Source: DATFRX01 sp035630615 (lineage in GTDB: Bacteria > Actinomycetota > Actinomycetes > Propionibacteriales > Nocardioidaceae). From it: a stretch of DNA of 13,462 nt. Below are positions 6,324-13,462 of the stretch, piece after piece (position 1 is the stretch's first letter; each line of letters opens with the position of its first letter). The stretch covers positions 1 through 13,462 of the forward strand of contig DASQKI010000074.1 of assembly GCA_035630615.1 (NCBI GenBank), given 5' to 3'. The notes under the pieces are model-generated. The model saw only the letters and a list, made by a program, of their open reading frames with translations. It did no database searches and had not been told where the DNA came from. Made by a program: the position numbers and the translations under genes.

Positions 6324-7988
6324 ATGCGCACCGTGTCGCCAACCTCGGCGCATCACCGCCGAGGCATGGTCATCTTGCTCAGCGCGGCGGTACTGGCCGC
6401 ACCGGCGCTGGTTGCCGCAAGCTCCGCCACCGAAGCCCCGTCGGCCCAGGACAAGGAGCGGCTGAAGCCGCGGGTGTCGAAGGTCGCCGCGTTCGACCGG
6501 ACCAAGCCCCTGCGAGATATGACGGTGATCGCGCCGCAGAAGACCGGCACCGCACCTGTCGAGCGGGGCGCCATCCCGCGCGACACCGGCTTCACCGGCG
6601 ACGCCGCCGTGCAGACCGTGCCCGCGGCCGGCGATGCGCCCACGCTGATTCAGTCGTTCGAGGGGGTGCCGAACATCCAGCAGGTTTCACCCCCGGACCC
6701 GGTCGGCGACGTCGGGCCGAACCATTACGTGGAGATGGTGAATCTCAGCTTTGCGGTGTACAACAAGTTCGGCACGAAGTTGTTCGGTCCGGCCGACCTA
6801 GGCACGCTGTGGCAGGACTTTGCCGTGCCGCACTGCTCGGACAGCTCGGGCGACCCGATCGTGCTGTACGACCAGCTCGCGGACCGTTGGATCCTCACCC
6901 AGTTCACCGCGCTCGGTCCGAACTACTGGAATTGCATCGCGGTGTCGCAGACCCCCGACCCAATGGGCGCCTACTTCCGGTATGCGGTCCCGACCGGGCT
7001 GAACTTCCCCGACTACCCCAAGTACGGCGTCTGGTCGGACGGGCTCTACATCAGCACCCGGGAGTTCGACCCGAACGACAACTTCGCCGGCAACGGCGCA
7101 TACGTCGTCAACAAGGAGCAGCTGTACGCCGGCGACCCCAACGCGCAGGTGGTGAGCTTCCTGGTGCCGCCGGGGAACACGCCGTTCCTGCAGGGCGACG
7201 GCCTGCTCCCCACCGACCTGGACGGCAGCAGGCTGCCACCAGCCGGGTCACCCAACTACTATGTCGGGTCGATGGACGACGGCGGGCCCTACGGCGCCCC
7301 GTTCGACGCGCTGAACATCTTCGAGTTCCATGTCGACTGGGCCACGCCCGCCAACTCCACCTTCACCCTCGCCGACTCGTTGCCGGTGGCGCCGTTTGAC
7401 TCGATCTTCCCGTGCCGCCGCGACAACGCCCGCGCCTGCATCCCACAACCGGGCACGAGCAACCTGATCGACGTGCTGTCCTACCGGCAGCGGCCGATCT
7501 GGCGACTGGCCTACCGCAACTTCGGCACCCACGAGGCGATGGTGACCAACCAGTCGGTCGAGGCCCGGCCCAAGCTGGCCGGCACTCGATGGTACGAGCT
7601 GCGCAACACCGGCGCCGGATGGAGTGTCCACCAGCAGAGCACCTACGCGCCGGCCGATAAGGTGCACCGCTGGATGGGCAGCATCGCCATGGACGAGAAC
7701 GGGAACATGGCGCTGGGCTACAGCGTGTCCAGCCAGCAGGTGTTCCCCGGTGTCCGGTTCACCGGCAGGCTCGCCTCCGCACCGCTGGGCACCATGCAGG
7801 CCGAAGCAACCATGATCGCCGGCACCGGCTCCCAGCTGGTCAGCAACCGCTGGGGCGACTACACCTCGATGAACGTCGACCCGGTCGACGACTGCACCTT
7901 CTGGTACGTCAACCAGTACTACCGCAACTCCTCCAACAACGGCTGGCAGACCAGAATCGGATCCTTCGCATTCCCCGGCTGCAACTGA
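6324..7988 (+). CDS. Large secreted protein of unknown function
   Basis: Predicted length is 554 aa. ATG 6324 is preceded at 5 nt by a perfect GGAGGA; an upstream in-frame GTG (6294) lacks this. A signal peptide (residues 1-35) has HHRR followed by a hydrophobic core and ends near VAASSA. The mature protein has a hallmark SPPDPVGDVGPNHYVEMVN at about 122-140 and a conserved-looking end, WGDYTSMNVDPVDDCTFWYV, near 510-530. Both recur in large bacterial secreted proteins of unknown function, in some of which they accompany PKD or fibronectin domains; none is present here. It is rich in Tyr/Trp/Asn and may form a beta-propeller-like fold, which is a guess. No catalytic motif is assigned. It ends just before a strong hairpin. 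Confidence 0.85.
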   Translation: MRTVSPTSAHHRRGMVILLSAAVLAAPALVAASSATEAPSAQDKERLKPRVSKVAAFDRTKPLRDMTVIAPQKTGTAPVERGAIPRDTGFTGDAAVQTVPAAGDAPTLIQSFEGVPNIQQVSPPDPVGDVGPNHYVEMVNLSFAVYNKFGTKLFGPADLGTLWQDFAVPHCSDSSGDPIVLYDQLADRWILTQFTALGPNYWNCIAVSQTPDPMGAYFRYAVPTGLNFPDYPKYGVWSDGLYISTREFDPNDNFAGNGAYVVNKEQLYAGDPNAQVVSFLVPPGNTPFLQGDGLLPTDLDGSRLPPAGSPNYYVGSMDDGGPYGAPFDALNIFEFHVDWATPANSTFTLADSLPVAPFDSIFPCRRDNARACIPQPGTSNLIDVLSYRQRPIWRLAYRNFGTHEAMVTNQSVEARPKLAGTRWYELRNTGAGWSVHQQSTYAPADKVHRWMGSIAMDENGNMALGYSVSSQQVFPGVRFTGRLASAPLGTMQAEATMIAGTGSQLVSNRWGDYTSMNVDPVDDCTFWYVNQYYRNSSNNGWQTRIGSFAFPGCN

Positions 7989-7997
7989 CCCACGCGC

Positions 7998-8038
7998 GTC
8001 GGGCGGATCCACCACCTGCCGTCGTGGATCCGCCCGAC
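7998..8038 (+). terminator. Strong hairpin after the secreted-protein gene
   Basis: GTCGGGCGGATCCAC (7998-8012) and GTGGATCCGCCCGAC (8024-8038) form a perfect 15-bp stem with an 11-nt loop, starting 9 nt after the stop codon. No U-tract follows. Hairpins without a T-run are frequent gene ends in actinobacteria. It also separates this gene from the convergent gene remnant ending at 8154. Confidence 0.75.
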
Positions 8039-8153
8039 AATGGGTCCCGTGGGATCCGGCGGGCAGTTCATGTGGTGCGGGGCGAGTACATGATGACCGC
8101 GACTCCGAGCAGGCAGACCGGAGGGAGCGGGCGATGTCCACGAACGGATCGTC

Positions 8154-8595
8154 TCAGGCTGCGGACGCGGCCGCCGTTTGCGAGCTCGAGGCTCCACGAC
8201 GCGTCGCCAGCTCGATCGAGCCGGCGCCGGCCGCCATCAAGTGGAGCAGCGCCACCACGGCCGCGACGGACCCGACCAAGGCTTGGGGTCGTTGAGTTGG
8301 TGGATGATCTCCCGGATGTCGAGCGCGGACGCGGCGAGGCAGAACCCGATGCCGATCAGCACAACGATTCCGCGCGGACGCCACCAGACCGCGGCTGACA
8401 CGAGGAGTGCGAGGAGTACGGCCGTGACGATCAGTGGGGTGCTTTCGGGGTTGACGCCGAGGAGCTCTTCTTCTTCCGCCGCCTCGTGATTGCCGTTTTC
8501 GGCTTCCTCGGAGTGTTCGTCGGTTTCGGCTCCGGACTCGGCATGTTCGTCTGTCGGTGACTCCGCGTCGGAGTCGGTGTGATGGACCCGGTCAC
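8154..8595 (-). pseudogene. Small acidic membrane protein gene, apparently frameshifted twice
   Basis: The coding signal is split over frames. A GTG at 8595 overlaps the upstream gene's stop (GTGA), but that frame soon turns into nonsense. One base shift after GTGACCGGGTCC gives a His/Asp/Glu-rich segment (HHTDSDAESPTDEHAES...EEEELLGVNPES), then a transmembrane helix TPLIVTAVLLALLVSAAVWW and a second, GIVVLIGIGFCLAAS, then DIREIIHQLNDPK. A further shift near 8280 gives ALVGSVAAVVALLHLMAAGA (third helix) and a short tail to TGA at 8154. The acidic frame has no ATG/GTG/TTG start of its own between its upstream stop and the coding segment. Either the gene is decaying or two single bases are missing in the assembly. 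Function is unknown. It is the last gene of the minus-strand run. Confidence 0.6.
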
Positions 8596-9002
8596 ATTTC
8601 AGGGCGTCCGATCGCCCGACCGGTCAGGCGCTGGGCACTGATCCGGACATACAGCGGTCGCGCTCCGGGCGCCAACGGCGTTGGGTCGGACGTGTGGCGC
8701 AGCCGGGCTACCTCGTCCGGATCGGAGATGACCTCTGCAGGGCCTGCCAGGACGACGCTCCACTCGAAGCCCTCAGGTCCGCCGAGCCGGTCGACCTCGA
8801 GTGCCGCCCGTTGGCCGTCGATCTCGCTGCCTAACGCGGTGTACACCGCGGTCCGGAATACAACGGACTCCTGGTCGAGAACGTAGTTGACCGGGTAGAT
8901 CTGGGGCCCGTCCGCTGTGCAGTACGCGAGCCTCCCAACGATGGCACCGGCGAGCAGCGTTAGACACTGGTCTCGCGAGAGTTCTCGCACGCTGGCAGCC
9001 AT
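8592..9002 (-). CDS. Pyridoxamine 5'-phosphate oxidase-fold flavin-binding family protein
   Basis: Predicted length is 136 aa from ATG 9002. The pattern RELSRDQCLTLLAGAIVGRLAYCTADGPQIYPVNYVLDQESVVFRT at residues 6-51 is characteristic of the split-barrel flavin/F420-binding family that includes NimA-like proteins. The following DGQRAALEVD...WSVVLAGPAEVISDPDE completes the barrel. The cofactor (FMN, F420 or haem) and substrate cannot be told from the sequence. The start codon overlaps the stop of the 50-aa gene (TGATG), so translation is probably coupled; there is no independent Shine-Dalgarno. It lies on the nar operon strand behind narK, a placement compatible with redox or nitrosative-stress duties, but this is inference. 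Confidence 0.85.
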   Translation of the reverse strand: MAASVRELSRDQCLTLLAGAIVGRLAYCTADGPQIYPVNYVLDQESVVFRTAVYTALGSEIDGQRAALEVDRLGGPEGFEWSVVLAGPAEVISDPDEVARLRHTSDPTPLAPGARPLYVRISAQRLTGRAIGRPEM

Positions 9003-9154
9003 CACATTGCCCGTGCAACGCCGTATGGATGGTCCGCCCGGCCGCTCTCGTCGACGGTGACCAGCTCGCACCGCGGCTCCACAAAAGCATCGAATACGGT
9101 GCGGACGCCGTGGGTGTTGGCCACCACGACGGCCTTTGGCGTTACGTCGGTCAC
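9002..9154 (-). CDS. Small conserved-looking protein, 50 aa, coupled to the flavin-fold gene
   Basis: GTG 9154 sits 4 nt after GGAGG; the frame is MTDVTPKAVVVANTHGVRTV, then FDAFVEPRCELVTVDESGRA and DHPYGVARAM, ending in TGA 9002-9004. An in-frame ATG 27 nt upstream (9181) with AGGA before it would add nine residues. Third positions are mostly G/C, and the alternating hydrophobic pattern suggests a small beta-rich fold. Its stop overlaps the next gene's ATG as TGATG. I do not recognise a family. It could be a regulator or partner of the flavin-fold protein, or a short stand-alone protein. No homology is asserted. Confidence 0.6.
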   Translation of the reverse strand: MTDVTPKAVVVANTHGVRTVFDAFVEPRCELVTVDESGRADHPYGVARAM

Positions 9155-9220
9155 GTCGCCTCCATTCGGTTTCGGCTGCATTCAGGTTTCCTGGCTCAGA
9201 CGATGCGGCACAGGGACGAT

Positions 9221-9247
9221 GGGACCGCCCGCTGGCCCGCTGGTCCC
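9221..9247 (-). terminator. Hairpin downstream of narK
   Basis: GGGACC (9221-9226) and GGTCCC (9242-9247) flank a GC-rich direct repeat, starting about 28 nt after the narK stop on the minus strand. A perfect 10-bp palindrome GATTCGAATC (9248-9257) lies against it. The stem is only 6 bp and there is no T-tract, so this could be a weak terminator, a processing site or a regulator site. Confidence 0.4.
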
Positions 9248-9274
9248 GATTCGAATCAGCACGGCCGCCGGACG

Positions 9275-10519
9275 TCATCGCGTGCGGCCCTGATCGCGAT
9301 CGTCCCCGGACTTGGCGCGTCTGATTCCGAGCAGGGTGAAGGCGAGAGCCCCGAAGGCGGTTAGTGCGAGCAGGGCGAGTCCGACGGCGTATCCCGGCCA
9401 CATCGCTTCGTAGGTCGCCCCCATCACCAGGGGTGGGAAGAAGCCGCCGAGGCCGCCGGCGGCGCCGACGATGCCGGTGACGCTACCGACGCGATCGGGT
9501 GGCGCTTGGCGGGCGACCCACGCGAACACACCTCCGGTGCCGAGTCCGAGGAAGAAGGCCATCGTGACGAAGGCGATGCCGGCCGGTATCTCTAGTGGCG
9601 GCTCGAACGCGAGCACGACGGCGAGCGCGGTGGTGCCGGACAGCGAGACAGCCACGACTGTCCGTGGTCCGATCCGGTCTGCCAGGATGCCGCCCAGCGG
9701 TCGGGCGACGACGGCGGCGATCGCGAAGCCCGCGGTGCGCGTGCCGGCCTCGGTCAGGTCGAAGGAGTAGATGTCCTTGAGGTAGGTCGGCAGGTAGGTG
9801 GAGAACGCGACGAAGCCGCCGAATGTTACGGCGTAGAGGAAGGACATCTGCCAGGTCACCGGCAGGCGCAGCGCCCCGGCCAGCTTGGGGACGACTGGGT
9901 CGGTGTTGGGGGCCCAGACCGGCGAGTCGCGCATGCCGAACCAGCAGACGACTGCCATGGCGGCGACGGCGGCCGCGACAACCACGTGGGTCGCCGTGGC
10001 GCCGAACCAGTCGACGAAACGCGGGGTGAAGAACGCGGAGAGGGCGGTGCCGCCCATACCGGCGCCGAATACACCGGTGGCGAAGCCCCGGCGGGACGGC
10101 TCGTACCAGGCGCTGACGAACGGTACACCGACCGCGAATGTCGTGCCCGCGATGCCGAGGAAGAACCCGAAGACGAGCAGCATCCCGTACGAGTCGCGGT
10201 TGCCCGCATACGCGATGAGGAGCACGAAGGGGACCGAGAGCAGCATCATCGCCGGGAACATCATCCGCCCGCCGAAGCGGTCGGTGAGAGCGCCGGCGAC
10301 GATCCTGCCCAACGACCCCACCAGGACGGGGATGGCGACGAGGAGCGACTTCTCGCCGCTGGTCAGGTCCAGCTGCTCGGTGTAGTAGACCCCGAGCGGC
10401 GCGATCAAGTTCCACGCCCAGAAGCTGATCGCGAACGCCAGCGTGGCAAGGGCCAGGTTGCGGCCTTGGCCGCGCAGGCCCGTGGCCACGGCGGGGACAC
10501 TGGCGGCCGGGGTCGTCAT
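9275..10519 (-). CDS. narK: Nitrate/nitrite transporter, MFS family
   Basis: Predicted length is 414 aa from ATG 10519 (GGGAG 8 nt upstream); a longer frame to 10621 overlaps narI and is rejected. It is a twelve-helix major facilitator of the nitrate-nitrite porter family. The first half has WNLIAPLGVYYTEQ in helix 1, GSLGRIVAGALTDRFGGR (helix 2-3 with the conserved Arg and MFS loop motif), and FGAGMGGTALSAFF (Gly-rich nitrate signature). The second half has VARPLGGILADRIGPR and GAAGGLGGFFPPLVMG, the second signature. It imports nitrate for the reductase and/or exports nitrite. It follows narI by 79 nt, within the respiratory operon. NarK1 versus NarK2 type cannot be decided here. Confidence 0.93.
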   Translation of the reverse strand: MTTPAASVPAVATGLRGQGRNLALATLAFAISFWAWNLIAPLGVYYTEQLDLTSGEKSLLVAIPVLVGSLGRIVAGALTDRFGGRMMFPAMMLLSVPFVLLIAYAGNRDSYGMLLVFGFFLGIAGTTFAVGVPFVSAWYEPSRRGFATGVFGAGMGGTALSAFFTPRFVDWFGATATHVVVAAAVAAMAVVCWFGMRDSPVWAPNTDPVVPKLAGALRLPVTWQMSFLYAVTFGGFVAFSTYLPTYLKDIYSFDLTEAGTRTAGFAIAAVVARPLGGILADRIGPRTVVAVSLSGTTALAVVLAFEPPLEIPAGIAFVTMAFFLGLGTGGVFAWVARQAPPDRVGSVTGIVGAAGGLGGFFPPLVMGATYEAMWPGYAVGLALLALTAFGALAFTLLGIRRAKSGDDRDQGRTR

Positions 10520-10598
10520 CGGCTTGCTCCCACGGTCTCGGTGTCGCAATCTCGTTGTCAGAAGGTGGATTCTGAGGTCGGATGTCCCGGACTGGATG

Positions 10599-11348
10599 TC
10601 AGGGTTCGTGGTCGCGGTCACGGGTGCCGACCGGCATCCAGCCGGTACGGGCCGGACGTGCTCCCGTCGTACGCCGGTCCCGGCTGCGGTAGACGATGTA
10701 GGGACGGAACAGGTAGTGCACGGGCGCGGTCAGCGCGTGCACGAGTCGGGTGAAGGGCCAGATCGCGAAGAGCAGCATTCCGACAAGCGTGTGTACCTGG
10801 AACTGCACGGGCGCCGCAGCCATCGACTGGACGTCCGGCTGAAGCACGAACAGCGACCGGAACCAGGGAGAGACGCTCTCGCGGTAGTTGTGCGCGTCGT
10901 GGCCGGCTCCGACAGCCACCAGCGTGGTCCATAGGCCGAGGACGATGGCGGCGACGAGGACGACGTACATGAGTTTGTCGTTGCGGGTGGTCGCCATGAA
11001 CACCGGCCCCGACGTGCGCCGACGGTAGACCAGGATCAGGATGCCGACCAGCGTGCAGACCCCGGCGATCCCGCCGAACAGGAGCGCGTTGAAGTGGTAG
11101 ACGTCCTCGCTGATGCCGACCGCGTCGGTCCAGGACTGGGGGATGACGAGCCCGCCGATGTGGCCGATCAGCACGATGAGGATGCCGAAATGGAACAGCG
11201 GTGAGCCGATTCTCAGGAGCCGCGACTCGTAGAGCTGGGACGACCGCGTGGTCCAGCCGAACTTGTCGTAGTGGTAGCGCCAGATTGTTCCCGCGACCAG
11301 GATGGCCACCATCAGGTAGGGCAGCACGCCCCAGAGCACGGTGTTCAT
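10599..11348 (-). CDS. narI: Respiratory nitrate reductase gamma subunit, cytochrome b
   Basis: Predicted length is 249 aa from ATG 11348, overlapping the narJ stop as ATGA. NarI passes electrons from membrane quinol through two b haems to NarH. Five transmembrane helices are visible: residues 3-21, 50-70, 88-107, 126-148 and 185-203. Candidate haem ligands are H53 and H63 (FHFGILIVLIGHIGGLVIP) and H186 and H204 (QFQVHTLVG, FTRLVHALTAP), matching the spacing of the E. coli ligands. The C-terminal end carries an Arg-rich cytoplasmic tail (RSRDRRTTGARPARTG). Length is slightly above the E. coli protein. Confidence 0.95.
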   Translation of the reverse strand: MNTVLWGVLPYLMVAILVAGTIWRYHYDKFGWTTRSSQLYESRLLRIGSPLFHFGILIVLIGHIGGLVIPQSWTDAVGISEDVYHFNALLFGGIAGVCTLVGILILVYRRRTSGPVFMATTRNDKLMYVVLVAAIVLGLWTTLVAVGAGHDAHNYRESVSPWFRSLFVLQPDVQSMAAAPVQFQVHTLVGMLLFAIWPFTRLVHALTAPVHYLFRPYIVYRSRDRRTTGARPARTGWMPVGTRDRDHEP

Positions 11349-12004
11349 GGCTGGGTCTCGACCGGATGCAGCGGCAGCAACCGCGGGTCGTACGGCTCGA
11401 GGCCGACGGACTCGGCCGGCGGCGGCCCACCGGCCATGGCTATCACCGCCGCGCGGTCGGCCGGTGACGGTCCGGGCAGGGTCGCGCACACCGCCACCAC
11501 GGCGTCGGCATACGGCGTCCCGGCGTCGAGCAACGCGAGGCGCAACAGCTCGATGCTGGGGCGATACTGCTGCAGCATGGCTCGGCCCGCGTCGAGATCG
11601 ACCACCGCGGCGAACTCCAGAACCATGGGAAGGTAGTCGGGCAGCTCACCACCGGTGTCGACCACGAAACCGCTGGCCCGGTAGTCGGCCTTGAACCGAG
11701 CCAGCACGTCGCCGCGACGCCGCGTGTCGCCGTCGGTCCAGTAGGACAGATGGAGAGCGCGCTTGCGACTGAGGTCGAACACGTCGACGTAGTGCTGCTG
11801 CAGGTCTGCCAGCCGACCGCACGCCACCCGGTCGACTAGGTGGTTCACGAGCTGGCCGAGTTGGCGGGTGGCCGCGGACTGCGGCTGCTCGTCGAGTGCC
11901 GCGCGCAGCTGCGGCAAGCGTTCGACCAGCGCCTCGTTCGGGTAGTCGAGACACCACGACGCGATCTGGTAGACCACCCGCGCTGGTCCGGGGGATCGCC
12001 TCAC
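11345..12004 (-). CDS. narJ: Nitrate reductase molybdenum cofactor assembly chaperone
   Basis: Predicted length is 219 aa. GTG 12004 overlaps the narH stop by 4 nt (GTGA). NarJ is a cytoplasmic chaperone of the TorD/DmsD fold that holds NarG until the Mo cofactor is inserted. Typical segments are VYQIASWCLDYPNE at the N-terminus, YVDVFDLSRKRALHLSYWTDGDTRRRG in the middle, and SGELPDYLP-like GGELPDYLPMVLEFAA. The C-terminus is Pro-rich and variable. It is not part of the final enzyme. Coupled translation on both sides keeps amounts matched to its partners. Confidence 0.95.
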   Translation of the reverse strand: MRRSPGPARVVYQIASWCLDYPNEALVERLPQLRAALDEQPQSAATRQLGQLVNHLVDRVACGRLADLQQHYVDVFDLSRKRALHLSYWTDGDTRRRGDVLARFKADYRASGFVVDTGGELPDYLPMVLEFAAVVDLDAGRAMLQQYRPSIELLRLALLDAGTPYADAVVAVCATLPGPSPADRAAVIAMAGGPPPAESVGLEPYDPRLLPLHPVETQP

Positions 12005-13462
12005 GACTGGTCACCTCCGTCTCGATGCGGGGGGAAGAGGCCGTCGGGCCGGCCGTTGCCGTCCCAGTTGAGCAGGTTCACCCGCCCACGTAAGGGGTCG
12101 GCCGGTGCGGCCTCATCCGAGCTCTGACGCTGCCGCAGCGCGTTGAACGTCTCGACCGCGACCGGCGCCGGCCGCCCGCTGGCCTCACCGAAGGGACCCG
12201 ACTCGTACATGCCGGGACCCTCGTCGTAGTCGAGTGCGCAGCCGATCTCCTCCAGCTGGTGCGCCTCCTCCACGTGTGCGGACGGAATGACGTAGCGCTC
12301 GTCGTACTTCGCGATCGCCATCAGCCGGTACATCTCGTACAGCGACTCCTCCGACATCCCCACGGACGCCGGGATGCTCGCGTCCGGCTCTCGGCCCAGC
12401 GTCACACCGCGCATGTACGAACGCATCGCGGCGAGCTTGCGGAGAACGGCGGTGACCGTGTCGGTGTCTCCGGCGGTGAACAGCTCGGCGAGGTACTCCA
12501 CCGGGATGCGCAACGCCTCGATGGCGCCGAACAGGGTGCCGGGGTACTCGGCGTCGTGGCCCTGCTCGCTGAGCAGGTCGACCACCGGCGACAGCGGCGG
12601 GACGTACCAGACCATCGGCATCGTGCGGTACTCCGGGTGCAGCGGCAGCGCGACGCGGTACTTCTTGGCCAGTGCGTAGACCGGGGATCGCCGTGCGGCG
12701 TCCAGCCAGTCCTCGGGGATGCCCTGCTCCCGCGCGGCCGCGATGACGACGGGGTCCTCCGGGTCGAGGATGAGGTCCATCTGGGCCTCGTAGAGGTCCC
12801 GGTCGTCGGGCACCGACGCCGCCGCCGTGACCTGGTCCGCGTCGTACAGGAACAGCCCGAGGTAGCGCAGCCGGCCGACGCAGGTCTCCGAGCACACGGT
12901 CGGGATGCCGACCTCGATGCGGGGGTAGCAGAACGTGCACTTCTCGGCCTTGCCGGACTTGTGGTTGAAGTAGATCTTCTTGTACGGGCAGCCGGTCATG
13001 CACTGGCGCCAGCCCCGGCAACGGTCCTGGTCGACCAGCACGATGCCGTCCTCGGACCGCTTGTAGATCGCGCCTGACGGACAGGACGCCATGCAGGACG
13101 GGTTCAGGCAGTGCTCGCAGATCCGCGGCAGGTAGAACATGAACGTTTTCTCGAACTCGAACTTGATCAAGGCGTTCGACTCCTGCCGGACCTTGGCCAC
13201 GATCGGGTCCAGGTGGCCGAGCTCGCTGGTGCCTCCCAGGTCGTCGTCCCAGTTGGCCGACCAGGTGATCTTGGTGTCCTCCCCGGTGATCAACGACTTT
13301 GGTCGGGCCACCGGGAAGTCGTCACCCAGCGGGGCGTCGATCAGGGTCTGGTAGTCGTAGGTCCACGGCTCGTAGTAGTCCGCGAGCTTGGGTTGCACCG
13401 GCGAGGCGAAGATGCCCAGCAGCTTGCGGACTCTGCCACCGGCTTTGAGCTTGAGCCGTCCC
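12001..13462 (-). CDS. narH: Respiratory nitrate reductase beta subunit, iron-sulfur protein (5' end outside window)
   Basis: The frame stays open to the right edge with GRLKLKAGGRVRKLLGIF, a segment found before the conserved DDYYEPWTYDY-like region (ADYYEPWTYDYQTL). GTG 13398 is therefore internal and about 50 N-terminal residues, including the first cysteine cluster, are missing. Visible clusters are CEHCLNPSCMASCP, CRGWRQCMTGCPYKKIY and CTFCYPRIEV...CSETC. The second has Trp where a Cys would sit, as expected for the [3Fe-4S] site of NarH. NarH relays electrons from NarI to NarG. The C-terminal domain contains TMPMVWYVPPLSPVVD and YMRGVTLGRE. Length and motifs look normal and the gene is intact in the window. 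Confidence 0.96.
   Translation of the reverse strand, partial: GRLKLKAGGRVRKLLGIFASPVQPKLADYYEPWTYDYQTLIDAPLGDDFPVARPKSLITGEDTKITWSANWDDDLGGTSELGHLDPIVAKVRQESNALIKFEFEKTFMFYLPRICEHCLNPSCMASCPSGAIYKRSEDGIVLVDQDRCRGWRQCMTGCPYKKIYFNHKSGKAEKCTFCYPRIEVGIPTVCSETCVGRLRYLGLFLYDADQVTAAASVPDDRDLYEAQMDLILDPEDPVVIAAAREQGIPEDWLDAARRSPVYALAKKYRVALPLHPEYRTMPMVWYVPPLSPVVDLLSEQGHDAEYPGTLFGAIEALRIPVEYLAELFTAGDTDTVTAVLRKLAAMRSYMRGVTLGREPDASIPASVGMSEESLYEMYRLMAIAKYDERYVIPSAHVEEAHQLEEIGCALDYDEGPGMYESGPFGEASGRPAPVAVETFNALRQRQSSDEAAPADPLRGRVNLLNWDGNGRPDGLFPPHRDGGDQS

Noticed and set aside
8134..8295. Plus-strand 53-codon ORF from ATG 8134 with a GGAGGGAG Shine-Dalgarno-like sequence
   Set aside because: It lies antisense to the membrane-protein remnant, whose hydrophobic helices and codon bias are more convincing; the peptide is low-complexity Ala/Ser-rich.
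9003..9020. TTGCCCGTGCAA dyad as a possible Fnr/Crp site
   Set aside because: It lies inside the end of the 50-aa gene and does not match the TTGAT-N4-ATCAA or TGTGA-N6-TCACA patterns.
10520..10621. N-terminal extension of narK to 10621
   Set aside because: It would overlap narI coding sequence, reads as a non-membrane Arg/Thr-rich peptide, and the ATG at 10519 has a proper ribosome binding site and matches the family start.
1..13462. CRISPR array, toxin-antitoxin pair, retron or phage-defence system
   Set aside because: No regularly spaced repeats, reverse transcriptase, nuclease/helicase or compact toxin-antitoxin pair was seen on either strand.

Overview
The window is high-GC DNA with strong G/C bias at third codon positions. 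Its gene set points to an actinobacterium: an RskA-type anti-sigma factor, a narGHJI-type operon with a narK transporter, and GTG starts. I cannot name a genus from the sequence. The window splits into a mobile-element/tRNA-scar edge (1-1260), an accessory block of exported proteins with an ECF sigma/anti-sigma pair (1261-8040), and the distal part of a respiratory nitrate reductase operon on the minus strand (8154-13462, reading leftward and entering from beyond the right edge).

Left edge: an IS30-family transposase has lost its 5' end but keeps its DDE core. It abuts what looks like the end of a second insertion sequence, whose gene starts at 128 and reads out of the window. Downstream, at 935-991, lies the 3' part of a tRNA (anticodon arm, T-arm and 3' acceptor strand) with no matching 5' half. 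This is a typical scar of tRNA-targeted integration. A small unassigned ORF follows.

Middle: a secreted protein with RTX-like Asp/Gly motifs (minus) diverges from an ECF sigma factor and its membrane anti-sigma factor (plus). The 205-bp intergenic region holds two oppositely facing copies of the same promoter-like pattern: GGAACCGAT, with an 18-nt gap between GGAAC and CGTA. This suggests the sigma factor controls both its own operon and the RTX-like gene. Next come a membrane-anchored protein with six Asp-box (BNR) repeats (minus), an 840-bp gene-poor region with a decayed reading frame, and a 554-aa secreted protein (plus) that ends at a 15-bp perfect hairpin.

Right: narH (5' end outside the window), narJ and narI overlap by 4 nt at each junction, followed by narK. 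They encode the electron-transfer subunit, assembly chaperone, cytochrome b subunit and nitrate/nitrite transporter of anaerobic nitrate respiration; narG would be expected just outside the right edge. Further along the same strand are a 50-aa ORF, a translationally coupled flavin/pyridoxamine-oxidase-fold protein, and a small acidic membrane-protein gene that appears broken by two single-base frameshifts.

I do not see a clearly new multi-gene system. The most original leads are the twin divergent ECF-type promoters, the tRNA remnant with an unusual AAC anticodon, and the small coupled ORF behind narK.
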